IMG/VR virus record: IMGVR_UViG_3300025151_000018
Location: 36,889-100,888 of that record
Length of the DNA: 64,000 nt
Reading direction: 5' to 3' (one strand)
Origin: a virus
This document shows, in pieces, positions 43,536 to 52,252 of this stretch. Positions within the stretch are counted from its first letter, which is position 1. Each line of letters starts with the position of its first letter. The notes under the pieces are model-generated. The model was not told the origin of the DNA. It saw only the letters and a list, made by a program, of their open reading frames with translations, and made no database searches. The position numbers were made by a program, and so were the translations under genes.

Positions 43536-45454
43536 TTGAAAACCACCTTTACCAATTGTATAACATCTAACGGAACATCCATTGATTTTGACATCTCTCT
43601 CCAATCACCCTTACTATTTAGTATTGCTACAACATCAGAAGCAGGTCTTTGGATTGAGCCAGCGACAAAAGCAATATCCATTGCTTTGTTAGGATTCATT
43701 GAAACATGAGGCAACATCTTTACCACCGCATCATTTTGGAGAGCCATTTGCATTTGGACTGACTCAAGTGCATTTTCCACTTCTTCACGAGTAAAAATGT
43801 TGGCTACTTTACCAGCCCCTGCACCGAGCGCATACCCTAATCTTTCCATAAGTCCTCTCCTATTCGGTGGTAATTCCTCGCCCGATTGTTGCAGGGGAGG
43901 ACTTTGCACTTGATTAGCATTTAGGTGTTGTGGTGGTTGTTGAGGTGGTATTTGTGGTGGTTGTGGCATAGACGGTATTCTTGGGGGAATTTGATTAGGT
44001 AATTGTTGTCTTTGTGGCACAGGTTGCTCTGGCTCTCTTTGTGGCACAGGTTCTGGTGGTGGTCGCTGAATAGGTGGCTGAACAGGTGGCAACGGTTGTT
44101 CTTGTGGTGGGTTTTCTGTAAATAATGGGTCTTGTGGTTGTGGTGCGGAAGGAGTTTGACCTTCGCCCCTGTGTAATTGCATTAGACCTTGTGCTAATTT
44201 CCACATACCATGCGCCCTGCCCGGACTCATAGCCAAAACATCTTCAAATGACGGTCTTTGATCTTCGGGTATTTTACCACCATATTCTTCACTTGCCATG
44301 AAATTATTGTAAATACCTCGCTGACCTGCTTGATTAGACCACCCTCCACCATGCCTATGTCTGTCATCTCTTGTATAGTTTCCAAGCCAACTCCTGTTGT
44401 TTTTTGGATTGATTGCCAAGCCACTATCTATTAGCCAATTCAAACCTTCATTGGGGTCAGGTGGTGTTTGTTGAGCATCAACCATTGCTTCGGCTTGGTC
44501 TTGCTCGGCAATATCTGGCGGTGCTTGTTGTTCCTCTCTTTCTCTAATCCCATACAAATGTGGGTTGTGAATAGGTTGTAAATTACCATCACCCATGTCA
44601 AGTGGTGCAGCACCAAAGTGTGGCATCTTATTTCTTAGTGTTCCATGTTGAACCCACGCTGCTTTGAATTGCTCTGGTGTTGTAAGTGGCTGACCCGAAT
44701 TAGCATAATGATCCATCATGTCTTTGATTGCTTGAAAGCCCTCATTATCAATATAGACAGAATTAGGGTGCAACCTGTGGCTTTCAATGTAATCTCTTGT
44801 GCTTTTACCACCACGCAATTCCTTCAATCCTTCGGAGTATGGCCTCGCCCATGATTCTGGGGTTTTATTGTGCTGATCACGATTGACTGTTCTCAATGCG
44901 TATGACTGTCCTGTTGGGTCAAGGAATTGAAACGGCTGATTTTTATCCATTCGCCCTGCTACTCCGTTTCTCCATTCATCGGTCAAATGACCGTCAGCAG
45001 AAAAAGCAAGAGGAATAGGAGTTGGTTGTTGTGGTGGTGCTTTGCCTTGTGAAAGGGCTTGATTGTATTTTTCAGTCCACTTCTCCATTTTCTTTTGATT
45101 AGTGATTTCAATTGCTTGGTTTATCCTCTGTGAACCTGCTTGTATCGCTCTCCTTGTTGCAGCGACATAGGCTTCTTCACCGTATGGGCCTTGTGGCCCT
45201 GACATAATAATGTCATAGTCTTGTTGAGATACCCCTGCTCTTTGTCCTTCATACAAAGCCTCCCACATGGCATCGGCTTCAACACCAACCATGTAGCCTC
45301 CGCCAATATCGTCATCGGATCTCGGCATACCACCGTATGAACCATCTTCTCTTGCCATTCCTAATAGACCATTGATTAGATTATCCCATTCGTAATGCCC
45401 TAATCCTTTTTGGATTATGAATTGATCAAGAACCGCCCAACCCGCAATACTCAT
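43532..45454 (-). CDS. Large Pro/Gln-rich virion-associated protein
   Basis: 640 residues. The N-terminal 330 residues look folded (AGWAVLDQFIIQKGLGHYEW; YVAATRRAIQAGSQRINQAI; a Tyr/Asn/His-rich middle). Residues about 460-540 are a Pro/Gln/Arg linker with repeats such as PEPVPQREPEQPVPQRQQ. The C-terminal 100 residues form helices including GRRGLMERLGYALGAGAGKV and a helix-turn pattern near RPASDVVAILNSKGDWREMS. No family is recognised. Overlap junctions on both sides (ATGA) tie it to the disordered-protein group upstream of the terminase. Confidence 0.55.
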   Translation of the reverse strand: MSIAGWAVLDQFIIQKGLGHYEWDNLINGLLGMAREDGSYGGMPRSDDDIGGGYMVGVEADAMWEALYEGQRAGVSQQDYDIIMSGPQGPYGEEAYVAATRRAIQAGSQRINQAIEITNQKKMEKWTEKYNQALSQGKAPPQQPTPIPLAFSADGHLTDEWRNGVAGRMDKNQPFQFLDPTGQSYALRTVNRDQHNKTPESWARPYSEGLKELRGGKSTRDYIESHRLHPNSVYIDNEGFQAIKDMMDHYANSGQPLTTPEQFKAAWVQHGTLRNKMPHFGAAPLDMGDGNLQPIHNPHLYGIREREEQQAPPDIAEQDQAEAMVDAQQTPPDPNEGLNWLIDSGLAINPKNNRSWLGNYTRDDRHRHGGGWSNQAGQRGIYNNFMASEEYGGKIPEDQRPSFEDVLAMSPGRAHGMWKLAQGLMQLHRGEGQTPSAPQPQDPLFTENPPQEQPLPPVQPPIQRPPPEPVPQREPEQPVPQRQQLPNQIPPRIPSMPQPPQIPPQQPPQHLNANQVQSPPLQQSGEELPPNRRGLMERLGYALGAGAGKVANIFTREEVENALESVQMQMALQNDAVVKMLPHVSMNPNKAMDIAFVAGSIQRPASDVVAILNSKGDWREMSKSMDVPLDVIQLVKVVFK

Positions 45455-47259
45455 CTCTTGGTCACCCCATACGCTACATCTCGGACTGTCGGATCCTCAA
45501 AGCGGTATCGGGCTTGCAAATCTTCATCAAGTTGCGTTCCAGCATTAGAGCCGGGTTCTGTTGCACCACCTGCGGGTGAACCTCGCTTTGCATTATCCCC
45601 TAACTCTGGATTGGCTTTTGTCAATTTCTCCACCGCTTGCAACAAACGCTTGAGATCTCTTTTCATTTCAAGCAATTCACCACGCTTTAATCCTTTAATG
45701 TCTTTACCAGACATTTGTAATGTTGCTCTTTTACTAATATCCATTTTAACAGTTAGAGGGTCGCCTCCTAACGGATCACCAGCCAACGATGCCTCTCTTG
45801 CAGCAGCCTTGTTTGGTTTGAATTGTGAAAGTGATGTTCCTTTTGGTGCGCCAGACGATGGCATCTTTGTTCCAATCGTTTGCACCTTTTGCCCTGTTAT
45901 ACCACGAGTATCAGCGTGGGCTGACTGACCTCTCGGTAGCGCACCCATTTGCCTTCGGAATTTTTCAGCAGCGAGTTTTCTTTGATATGCCACAGGATCA
46001 CGGATTCTTAGCGGAATACCTGCTGCTCTTGGATTACTTGAGAACATTCGTCTTGGTGAAAAAGCCTGTTCCTTTGGAGAGCGAGATACATTTTGCTCAA
46101 CATTCCCTGCTCGCCTTTTTGTTTTGCCTTTAATATCACGGCTCGCCTCTTGCTTTCCACGCTTCATGGTTCGCTTGCGCTTTCTCTTGCGCTTGGCTTT
46201 GGTTTTCTTTTCATCTTGCTCGGACTCTTCATCCTCTTCATATTTGCGACCACGCTTCTTGCGCTTTGCTTTTACAATGTCAGATAGGAATATAGTCGGT
46301 GGCATTTGAGATTTGTTGGCTTCTTGCCAATTCTGTGATATGTCTTTATCCCACCCAAACTCGCCAACTGTTGGGTCAAGGACATTGTATAACTCCGATG
46401 GATCGTCAGAGTATCTTTCATCATCCATAGGGAATGCTACGCCAATTCCTTCAACGATGCTATGCTTTGGTGTCATTACCAACGGTTTTAGATTCCCTTG
46501 TGGGTTTGCCAACATTTCAATTTCATCAGGAGTTGGCATAGCATCCTCTCCATGAACTCGTTTATAGCCCCTTAACGAGTCAGCAGTAAAGGATTGTGCA
46601 TCGGCAGTAGCCGACCAACGACCTTCTTCACCTGTTTCTGGGTTTGGCGGAATTTTTTTCACATTAGCCCCAACAAAGGGTTGAACAAAATAACCGGGCT
46701 TTTCCTCATTCATTTGATGGATTTGTTCTATTGCCATATTCTCTGCTCGCTCACGCAGGTAATCGCTTGGGTCTATATCATCGGGTGCAAAGTCCTTTAG
46801 CATAGACCACGCATCATCAAACGCCTCATTACTTCGGCTAAAAATCAAACCCGCCCCTTCTCTGCGAACAGGGCCTGTGTTAGCACCTTGTGATATTCCT
46901 ATACCATTAGAAGCATGACCCATATCCACGCCCATAGCGGATTCAAGCAATTCACTTTCCTGTTCCATAGCAGGGGTGCGGTTTAGCACTTCACCCATTT
47001 CCTCTGGGTTTAATGTGATATGAGGCAATTCACCCTCCATTTCCCGCAATGCTCTCTTTTTCCTTGCGATAGGATCTAACTGTTCTCGCCTTTCCTCTGT
47101 TTCAGCCGAATTGCGATTATGGTGTGATAACCCATCAGAGTCCTCGTTAGGATTGACATCGTAATCACCGACCATTTCTCTTGAACGGAAACCGCCTGTA
47201 AATTCTTGAATGCGTAATGCTTCTTCATTGACTCCCCTGCGGGGGTTTGCCATTGGCAT
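45451..47259 (-). CDS. Basic protein with GW-helix motif and Lys/Arg tract
   Basis: 602 residues. The start overlaps the upstream stop as TAATG; an alternative ATG lies two codons later. Near residues 145-155 is EAFDDAWSMLKDFAP, an instance of the recurring A-F-x-x-[GA]-W-x-x-[VL]-K motif. Residues about 320-380 are extremely basic (KAKRKRKRKRTMKRGKQEAS), preceded by an acidic run. The C-terminal 100 residues contain a coiled coil (LKRGELLEMKRDLKRLLQAV). The basic tract suggests nucleic-acid binding, perhaps genome condensation. Part of the long-protein group between candidate small and large terminase genes. Confidence 0.55.
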   Translation of the reverse strand: MPMANPRRGVNEEALRIQEFTGGFRSREMVGDYDVNPNEDSDGLSHHNRNSAETEERREQLDPIARKKRALREMEGELPHITLNPEEMGEVLNRTPAMEQESELLESAMGVDMGHASNGIGISQGANTGPVRREGAGLIFSRSNEAFDDAWSMLKDFAPDDIDPSDYLRERAENMAIEQIHQMNEEKPGYFVQPFVGANVKKIPPNPETGEEGRWSATADAQSFTADSLRGYKRVHGEDAMPTPDEIEMLANPQGNLKPLVMTPKHSIVEGIGVAFPMDDERYSDDPSELYNVLDPTVGEFGWDKDISQNWQEANKSQMPPTIFLSDIVKAKRKKRGRKYEEDEESEQDEKKTKAKRKRKRKRTMKRGKQEASRDIKGKTKRRAGNVEQNVSRSPKEQAFSPRRMFSSNPRAAGIPLRIRDPVAYQRKLAAEKFRRQMGALPRGQSAHADTRGITGQKVQTIGTKMPSSGAPKGTSLSQFKPNKAAAREASLAGDPLGGDPLTVKMDISKRATLQMSGKDIKGLKRGELLEMKRDLKRLLQAVEKLTKANPELGDNAKRGSPAGGATEPGSNAGTQLDEDLQARYRFEDPTVRDVAYGVTKR

Positions 47260-47678
47260 TATCGCCCTCTCCTTAGACGGCTATATGTTCCCGCTACACG
47301 CATGGGGATAGATAGATACCATTGTGCTAACAACGGTGTCTTTGAATATGCACGAGCCAAAGGCAACATAGATGTTGTAAATAGAGCAAGGGTTTCTTGT
47401 GCCTCTTTCTCCGTTATCTCTGGTTGTCTTTGCATAAGATCTAAGAATAGCATTCTAATGCAAATGATTTGCCCGTATGCTTCTCCCGATGCTTCGTCTT
47501 GTGTTGTTAAATTGAAAGCCTCCATCCCCTCTTTCCATACTTTCACCATTTCTTCAAGGGCATCACACATTTGTAATGCTTCTTGGATTGAATAAATTGT
47601 ATAACCGCCATGCAATATATTGCCATATTCTGTGTCTTTGAGCATCAAAGACGGAATAGTGCGGTAGTCATCAGTCAT
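47259..47678 (-). CDS. Helical protein of unknown function
   Basis: 139 residues, all-alpha by appearance: IQEALQMCDALEEMVKVWKE, then IICIRMLFLDLMQRQPEITE and ALFTTSMLPLARAYSKTPLL, with a basic end (RLRRGR). No Cys pairs and no membrane segment. Coupled on both sides (ATGA and TAATG). No family is recognised; a soluble folded accessory protein of the packaging or assembly group. Confidence 0.55.
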   Translation of the reverse strand: MTDDYRTIPSLMLKDTEYGNILHGGYTIYSIQEALQMCDALEEMVKVWKEGMEAFNLTTQDEASGEAYGQIICIRMLFLDLMQRQPEITEKEAQETLALFTTSMLPLARAYSKTPLLAQWYLSIPMRVAGTYSRLRRGR

Positions 47679-48085
47679 CTATCGCACCCTGCTTTACATT
47701 TAGGCCAACCTTCTCTTTGCACCAAAGCCCCAAAAGTAGGGCCACCACAATTTGGGCAAGGTGGCACTTTGCGGATTCCCCCACAATCATCACAAGAACC
47801 ACGCCTAACCCCTGATCCTTGCATACCACTACCACGACAATTAGGGCAAATTAACCAATCAGAACCAGCCCTTGCTTGCATTCGTTCCGACCATTCTCTA
47901 TCATTCTTCACCACAGACCAACCTATGTTGAATGCTTTAGAAACCCATTTTGCTTGGCGGTTGCACTTTGAGCAATCATCATCACCGCATCCACCCCCGC
48001 ATGAGGAACAGTCGCCTCTTCCACAATAAGAAAAATCATCTTTGTGGGATTCATCTTCACAGTTTGTTGTTGCACATTGACTCAT
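47675..48085 (-). CDS. Zinc protein with DnaJ-like Cys repeats and GW-helix motif
   Basis: 136 residues. The first 45 residues are Cys/Gly/Asp-rich (FSYCGRGDCSSCGGGCG). Then comes SKAFNIGWSVVKN, a clear copy of the recurring motif, at about residues 49-61. The C-terminal 60 residues carry CPNCRGSG, CDDCGG and CPNCGG, very close to the C-x2-C-x-G-x-G repeats of the DnaJ zinc domain, which binds unfolded protein or forms paired zinc clusters. There is no J domain. It is coupled to its neighbours by ATGA overlaps. Confidence 0.65.
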   Translation of the reverse strand: MSQCATTNCEDESHKDDFSYCGRGDCSSCGGGCGDDDCSKCNRQAKWVSKAFNIGWSVVKNDREWSERMQARAGSDWLICPNCRGSGMQGSGVRRGSCDDCGGIRKVPPCPNCGGPTFGALVQREGWPKCKAGCDR

Positions 48086-48513
48086 TCTTTCATCTCCCTA
48101 AACCTGCGCTTCCATTGTTCTTCATTTTCTCTTTGAAGTTTTGCTTCATGAATCCTTCGCTCTCGCCTTAATGCCTCTTTCCTTGCGGATAGCGGATATG
48201 GCTCTCCACCAGCCGACCTATCCCAACTGTAAGGTTCTGGTCTTTCACCAGACATATCTTGATCGTGCCTATATCTAATGTCTATATCTGGAAAACTCCC
48301 TTTGTATTTGTGATAAGCGTCAGACATATCTCTTTCATTGCCTTCTTCATCAATGTAGCCTAATTGTTCAGGAACGACAACGCCATCCCATTTGCGCTGA
48401 CCGTAGCGAACCTTGTCGCCTTCAACCATTCGCTTGCCTTCCTCAACCTTTTCTCTTGGGCCGATAAACTCTTTGACTATCGCCCAACCTACTGCAAATG
48501 CTCTATTACTCAT
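48082..48513 (-). CDS. Small charged protein starting with the GW-helix motif
   Basis: 143 residues. The motif is at the very N-terminus: RAFAVGWAIVKEFIG at residues 4-18. The remainder is strongly charged, with KRMVEGDKVRYGQRKWDGVV, a Tyr/Asp/Pro-rich loop section and a final Arg/Glu helix (EALRRERRIHEAKLQ). No zinc site. No family is recognised. The gene overlaps both neighbours, by eight bases upstream and four downstream. Confidence 0.55.
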   Translation of the reverse strand: MSNRAFAVGWAIVKEFIGPREKVEEGKRMVEGDKVRYGQRKWDGVVVPEQLGYIDEEGNERDMSDAYHKYKGSFPDIDIRYRHDQDMSGERPEPYSWDRSAGGEPYPLSARKEALRRERRIHEAKLQRENEEQWKRRFREMKE

Positions 48514-49213
48514 CTAATACCCCCGCATCGGCTAATGCCTTTCTCAAGACACGCCATTCATCTGGCGATTTCTCGCTGAAATGTGCTTGTATTACAGTCA
48601 ATACATTCACCTGCTCGTTGCCACCAATAGCCTCAACCCTTTCAAGATATTCCCCAATGTCAGACAAACTATCCCTTATTTCTTTGTGTAGTCTAACTGC
48701 GGTATCAAGACCTTTGTAATCAAGTGTGCCTTCTTCTATTTGCTCTTCACGCATTATATCCACATGATCATTAAACAGGGTATTTAGCCGTTGAAGATTC
48801 CTTTCTGTCTGTTGCATAGCACCTTGAACCGTAGTAATGGTTTGAGGGATTGTTTCTATTGCAACTTGCCTCTGTATGATTGGTTGAGTATGTTCCTGTA
48901 TGTGATGTGATAAAGCATCCACAGTTATTTCTAAATCATCAGCCATAGCATCAATAGGCACTATGTGATTTAAGACGGCTTCTTCAATGTTGGCTCTTTC
49001 AGGGTGTGTGCAAACAGGACATTCGGAATTACTGTTGTTGTGAAACTCCCCTGCATGTCGCCTCATGTGCCTATGAGCCGTTCCCTCCGCCCATGATTGG
49101 TCGGCATCTAACTCGGCCTCTGAAATTAACCCAAGTCGGATATTACGCTCAAAAGCATCTCTTTGTGGGTGCTGACAAAAGGTGCAATTCCGCCTTGTCC
49201 TCCGACCCACCAT
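48506..49213 (-). CDS. Tandem zinc-finger protein, candidate small terminase
   Basis: 235 residues. There are two tandem copies of a C-x2-C-x-H-P-x-R ... H-x3-H unit: Cys 10 and 13 with His 49 and 53 (CTFCQHPQRDAFE), and Cys 65 and 68 with His 104 and 108 (CPVCTHPERANIE). The segment between the Cys and His pairs reads like a helix-turn-helix (DAMADDLEITVDALSHH). Such 'C-x-x-C-x-H-P, HTH, H-x-x-x-H' modules are common in phage DNA-binding proteins, some of them small terminases. The rest is a coiled coil (QQTERNLQRLNTLFN) and an acidic end. Small terminases bind the packaging site and are upstream of terL; the match in size and architecture supports this but does not prove it. Confidence 0.6.
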   Translation of the reverse strand: MVGRRTRRNCTFCQHPQRDAFERNIRLGLISEAELDADQSWAEGTAHRHMRRHAGEFHNNSNSECPVCTHPERANIEEAVLNHIVPIDAMADDLEITVDALSHHIQEHTQPIIQRQVAIETIPQTITTVQGAMQQTERNLQRLNTLFNDHVDIMREEQIEEGTLDYKGLDTAVRLHKEIRDSLSDIGEYLERVEAIGGNEQVNVLTVIQAHFSEKSPDEWRVLRKALADAGVLDE

Positions 49214-49225
49214 GTTTAGCGCATA

Positions 49226-49465
49226 TCATTCATCTTTATGTGTTTTCTCATATATTTTACGGTGAAGGTCGCAATATGGTGATGGTTTTTGCACCGCCTT
49301 CTTGCACCTATTACCAGATTTTGCTATCGCTTTACACCTATGTGGCTCTGGATCAGATTTAGGCACAGGCTTCGCCTGTGGTTGTTCCGCTACATACGCT
49401 TGCGGTTGCGGGGCGTAATTTACCCGCCCACTAATACCGAAAGGCTGCGTATTGTCGTATTGCAA
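49226..49465 (-). CDS. Small zinc protein
   Basis: 79 residues. It starts at a TTG at 49465 with no ATG in frame, so the exact start is uncertain; it overlaps the upstream membrane-protein gene by 35 bases. The N-terminus is Pro/Gln-rich. Residues about 44-70 read RCKAIAKSGNRCKKAV and PYCDLH, a C-x7-C-x8-C-x2-H zinc site of a type seen in many small bacterial and viral proteins that handle nucleic acid. A basic tail ends the protein. Confidence 0.5.
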   Translation of the reverse strand: MQYDNTQPFGISGRVNYAPQPQAYVAEQPQAKPVPKSDPEPHRCKAIAKSGNRCKKAVQKPSPYCDLHRKIYEKTHKDE

Positions 49466-49682
49466 GTGTTGCGGTTAAGATAAGACCAAAGAACATAGCC
49501 ATCATTTCACCTGTTCCAAGTGATGGCCCTTTCCACACTAACATTACCATTGAAAACAACATAAACGCCAAAATGAAAATCATTGTGGCACTTTCAACTA
49601 ACATCTTATTTGGCGACATTAAACCTACGGTTGTTGCCGACCAATTTACATCTCCTGATATTGTTCTATCATCTTGACCCAT
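49431..49682 (-). CDS. Two-TM membrane protein, holin-like
   Basis: 83 residues. Two hydrophobic segments are evident: MIFILAFMLFSMVMLVW at about 34-50 and MMAMFFGLILTATLAIR at about 60-76, separated by a short Gly/Ser loop. The N-terminal 28 residues are polar. Small size, two segments and a charged short end are the features of holins, but no family signature is visible, and archaeal viruses often lyse or exit by other means. It is near other membrane genes at 52 kb. Confidence 0.55.
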   Translation of the reverse strand: MGQDDRTISGDVNWSATTVGLMSPNKMLVESATMIFILAFMLFSMVMLVWKGPSLGTGEMMAMFFGLILTATLAIRQYAAFRY

Positions 49683-49686
49683 TATA

Positions 49687-50340
49687 TCACAATCCTACTG
49701 CTGCACCCTTAGCAGCCATGTTCACACCTTGCCCCATAGTAGCACCAAAGCCACCGTTTTGCTGAACCGCATTACCCATCATACCACCAAGAAGGCTACC
49801 AAAGAAGCCCGGTTGTTGTTGTTGTTGCATATTGTTCATCATCATACCTTGTTGATGTGCTGCAAGGAACATTTGTAATTGTTGTTGATTGGCGTTTAAC
49901 ACATTCTGCGCTGAACCCTGTGCCTTTTGTAATGTAAGAGCCAGATTTTCTGGTGATAGTGTTGCAAGGTCTTGTGGTAGTGTTGAAGTATCAAGAGTTA
50001 TTTTATCTCCATCTTGCTTAAATGATACATTGTTGAAAAACTCTTTAATTGACAACATCATAATTTCACCGACCAAATCAAGCACAAGTGCCATGTTTTG
50101 AGAAATCACAAAAGAGGAAACGGGGTCATATAGTTGTAGTAATTGTGAAGTCGCCAAGACAGGATCATTCGCTGCTTGTTGCATCATCGGGTTTTGTGTC
50201 GCTTGCATCATACCCATCATGCCATTGTTCATACCGCCATATTGCTGATTCATACCGCCAAACCCTTGCTGCGCTGCAAGTGATGGCGCACCAAACTGTT
50301 GCGCTGGTTCGCTCTTATTTCCAAATCCAAATAACCCCAT
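49687..50340 (-). CDS. Met/Gln/Gly-rich protein with hydrophobic core
   Basis: 217 residues. ATG at 50340 follows GGTGA. The N-terminal 60 residues are Met/Gly/Gln-rich (MNQQYGGMNNGMMGMMQATQ), the middle is a folded helical segment (SQNMALVLDLVGEIMMLSIK), and the end is again Gln/Met/Gly-rich with an apolar Gly-rich tail (FFGSLLGGMMGNAVQQ). The ends could line a membrane or assemble as disordered adhesive segments. No family is recognised. Confidence 0.5.
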   Translation of the reverse strand: MGLFGFGNKSEPAQQFGAPSLAAQQGFGGMNQQYGGMNNGMMGMMQATQNPMMQQAANDPVLATSQLLQLYDPVSSFVISQNMALVLDLVGEIMMLSIKEFFNNVSFKQDGDKITLDTSTLPQDLATLSPENLALTLQKAQGSAQNVLNANQQQLQMFLAAHQQGMMMNNMQQQQQPGFFGSLLGGMMGNAVQQNGGFGATMGQGVNMAAKGAAVGL

Positions 50341-50352
50341 TGTTTCACCTAT

Positions 50353-51246
50353 CTATTGTTTTGCTTCCATTTGCTGATTCATTTGCTGCATTTGTGGGTT
50401 GATACCCATCTGTGCCTGTTGAGTTAATTGTTCCATTTGCAACGCCCTCAAATCAAAAGTGATACTAACCAAATCCGCTATGCCTGTCATTGGGTTCGGG
50501 TGTTGCGTCATTACAACCCCTTTTGAGTATTGTGCATCTTGTTGCACCATTCTAAAGAATGGCTCATATTTCATTAGCGACTCTGGTGTTGAACGGTTTT
50601 TCTGTGTCTTTCCTGTCAAACCCGGCACACGCAAAAATCTTGTTCCTTTTGCTACTACCTTTCCAAACCCTTCTTTAGCCATATCTTGTTCTTCAACCAT
50701 GCACTTTAGTGTATGGTAAATATGCAAATGAGCAGGGCATAATGTGCTATTCATCTGGTCGCCATGATCGCCATGTGTGCGAGCATGAGGCTTATTGGCT
50801 TGCCCTGTATCTTCATTAAACCAATATATATCGGCTAATGACAATCCTGTGCGGTCATCAACAATATGAGAATATGCGTTATCACCTTCTAAGAATCGCC
50901 TGACATCAACGCCACAACAAGCACATTCATGTGGTGCATTGTAGCGATATACTTTGAATAGCCCCAAATTGTAGTTTGGTGGCCTTAGTGCTTTGCGAAG
51001 CATCTTGATATTTTTCTTTCTGGCTTTGGCTGGATTCTTGTGGTTGGTCTTTAGATTGATTTCAACCGTTGGTATCATCTGATCATCGTGCATATCGCCC
51101 GATGAACCTGCGCTTGCCATTTCAGCCCTCTGTTGTGCTTTCAACAACTCATAAGCAATGCCCGTTTGCTGCGATAAAACACGCAACTGATCGTCAGAAA
51201 CACCATTGAGGGAAACACCACCGTTGCCAAAGAAAGGGATTCCCAT
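50353..51246 (-). CDS. Metal-binding protein with HNH-like Cys/His cluster
   Basis: 297 residues. N-terminus MGIPFFGNGGVSLNG, then a basic segment (KNPAKARKKNIKMLRKALRP). Residues about 108-180 contain CACCGVD, a loop with SHIVDDRTG, and CPAHLHIYH: a Cys-Cys/His pattern reminiscent of HNH or treble-clef zinc folds, though the canonical HNH nuclease triad cannot be assigned. The C-terminus is Met/Gln-rich as in the next gene. It lies just after the GTPase gene. Confidence 0.5.
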   Translation of the reverse strand: MGIPFFGNGGVSLNGVSDDQLRVLSQQTGIAYELLKAQQRAEMASAGSSGDMHDDQMIPTVEINLKTNHKNPAKARKKNIKMLRKALRPPNYNLGLFKVYRYNAPHECACCGVDVRRFLEGDNAYSHIVDDRTGLSLADIYWFNEDTGQANKPHARTHGDHGDQMNSTLCPAHLHIYHTLKCMVEEQDMAKEGFGKVVAKGTRFLRVPGLTGKTQKNRSTPESLMKYEPFFRMVQQDAQYSKGVVMTQHPNPMTGIADLVSITFDLRALQMEQLTQQAQMGINPQMQQMNQQMEAKQ

Positions 51247-51285
51247 GATACCATGTCAGGGCTAACAGGATAAAAAAACTTCTTA

Positions 51286-52014
51286 TCAAATTAGGTGTAT
51301 AGTATCAACTATTGCCTTTTCAACATGCAAGCCGTATTGAGAAGATATTGCTTCAACATTGGTCGGAATACCTGCCCTTCTCAATCTTCTCAACTCATCT
51401 TGAAACGGTATCACCATTCTATACTGCCTTTTTAGCCCCATAGACCATAGTGCATCTGACTCTGGACTCCACCAAATATCCATCTTATTTAACAAAAGAC
51501 AGACAACCTTTGGTTTCCAACGCTTTGCCTTTTTCTTCATTTTCCTTGAAAATGTTGATGGATATTTAGTATCTGTAATCATATCAACAATATACTGAAA
51601 CCCTGCAACTGCCTCATTACGCAGGTGTGGAGATAACATTATTCTGTGATCGACAACATAGAATATAATATCCCTATGCTCATCTATTATATCTTTAGCC
51701 CACATTCCCCAATACTGTTGTTGCCCCCCTATGTCTGACGATGTAATAGGGGTTCTTTCTCCATTGAATCTAACTTGTTTCTTTGTGCTTCTCGGCATAG
51801 AGAAATTGCCATTGCGAACAGGGTGCGTAGTCCTTAACTCGGCAGGTATTGGGTCAATATCACCGGGAACAGTTAGGTATTGATCAAGAGTTGTTTTACC
51901 GACCATAGATGGCCCATATACCCCAACCCTATGCGGTTTCAACAATCTATACACATAAGTTGCTATTTGGGCTGAACCTAACAGTAAATGCCCTGCAAAC
52001 ATCCATGTTGCCAT
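51286..52014 (-). CDS. Arf/Ras-like small GTPase with N-terminal membrane segment
   Basis: 242 residues. All nucleotide-binding motifs of a small GTPase are visible: G1 GPSMVGKT (residues 34-41), G3 SSDIGGQQQYW (about 92-102, DIGG at 94-97), G4 LLNKMD (NKMD at 176-179) and a G5-like EAISSQYG (about 221-228). The DIGGQ followed by a Trp-containing helix and IIFYVVDHR resembles Arf/Sar/SR-beta GTPases (D-V-G-G-Q ... F-V-V-D) more than Ras. Residues about 4-25 are apolar (WMFAGHLLLGSAQIATYVY), a probable membrane anchor, giving the topology of SR-beta. There is a basic insertion before G4 (KMKKKAKRWKPK). It is clustered with two membrane proteins upstream. Its role may be in membrane trafficking, assembly or exit; no direct evidence. 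Confidence 0.75.
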   Translation of the reverse strand: MATWMFAGHLLLGSAQIATYVYRLLKPHRVGVYGPSMVGKTTLDQYLTVPGDIDPIPAELRTTHPVRNGNFSMPRSTKKQVRFNGERTPITSSDIGGQQQYWGMWAKDIIDEHRDIIFYVVDHRIMLSPHLRNEAVAGFQYIVDMITDTKYPSTFSRKMKKKAKRWKPKVVCLLLNKMDIWWSPESDALWSMGLKRQYRMVIPFQDELRRLRRAGIPTNVEAISSQYGLHVEKAIVDTIHLI

Positions 52015-52020
52015 TCACGA

Positions 52021-52242
52021 TCACTCGCCCCGAATGTGCTGCCAAATGGCTTCTGGGCTTATTTGAAGCCAAATATCCATGCCAACCAAAGTTAGAAAGG
52101 TTATACCAGCAGTTGCAACAACCGCAATAATTAGTTTGATGTTGTTTGTCGCTCGCTCTAACCTTCGCTCATAAGCATTCTCGGCTAATATCATAGACAT
52201 GGCTTCGGCTTGTCTTTCATTAGCGGTGCTAAACGGCCACAT
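52021..52242 (-). CDS. Small single-TM protein beside the GTPase
   Basis: 73 residues. A charged amphipathic N-terminal half (AENAYERRLERATNN) is followed by one membrane segment, IKLIIAVVATAGITFLTLVG, and a short polar end (DIWLQISPEAIWQHIRGE). Six bases separate it from the GTPase start, so the two should be made together. No family is recognised. A membrane partner of the GTPase is the simplest inference. Confidence 0.6.
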   Translation of the reverse strand: MWPFSTANERQAEAMSMILAENAYERRLERATNNIKLIIAVVATAGITFLTLVGMDIWLQISPEAIWQHIRGE

Positions 52243-52252
52243 GGGTATCGCC

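Noticed and set aside
45410-45928. Plus-strand frame of 172 residues
   Set aside because: Antisense across the junction of two coupled minus-strand genes, with no start signal.
49431-49682. Firm assignment as a holin
   Set aside because: Only size and two apolar segments support it; no endolysin gene was recognised in the window.
50653-50956. HNH endonuclease in the 297-residue protein
   Set aside because: Cys pairs and His residues are present, but the HNH triad could not be assigned; recorded only as a metal-binding protein.
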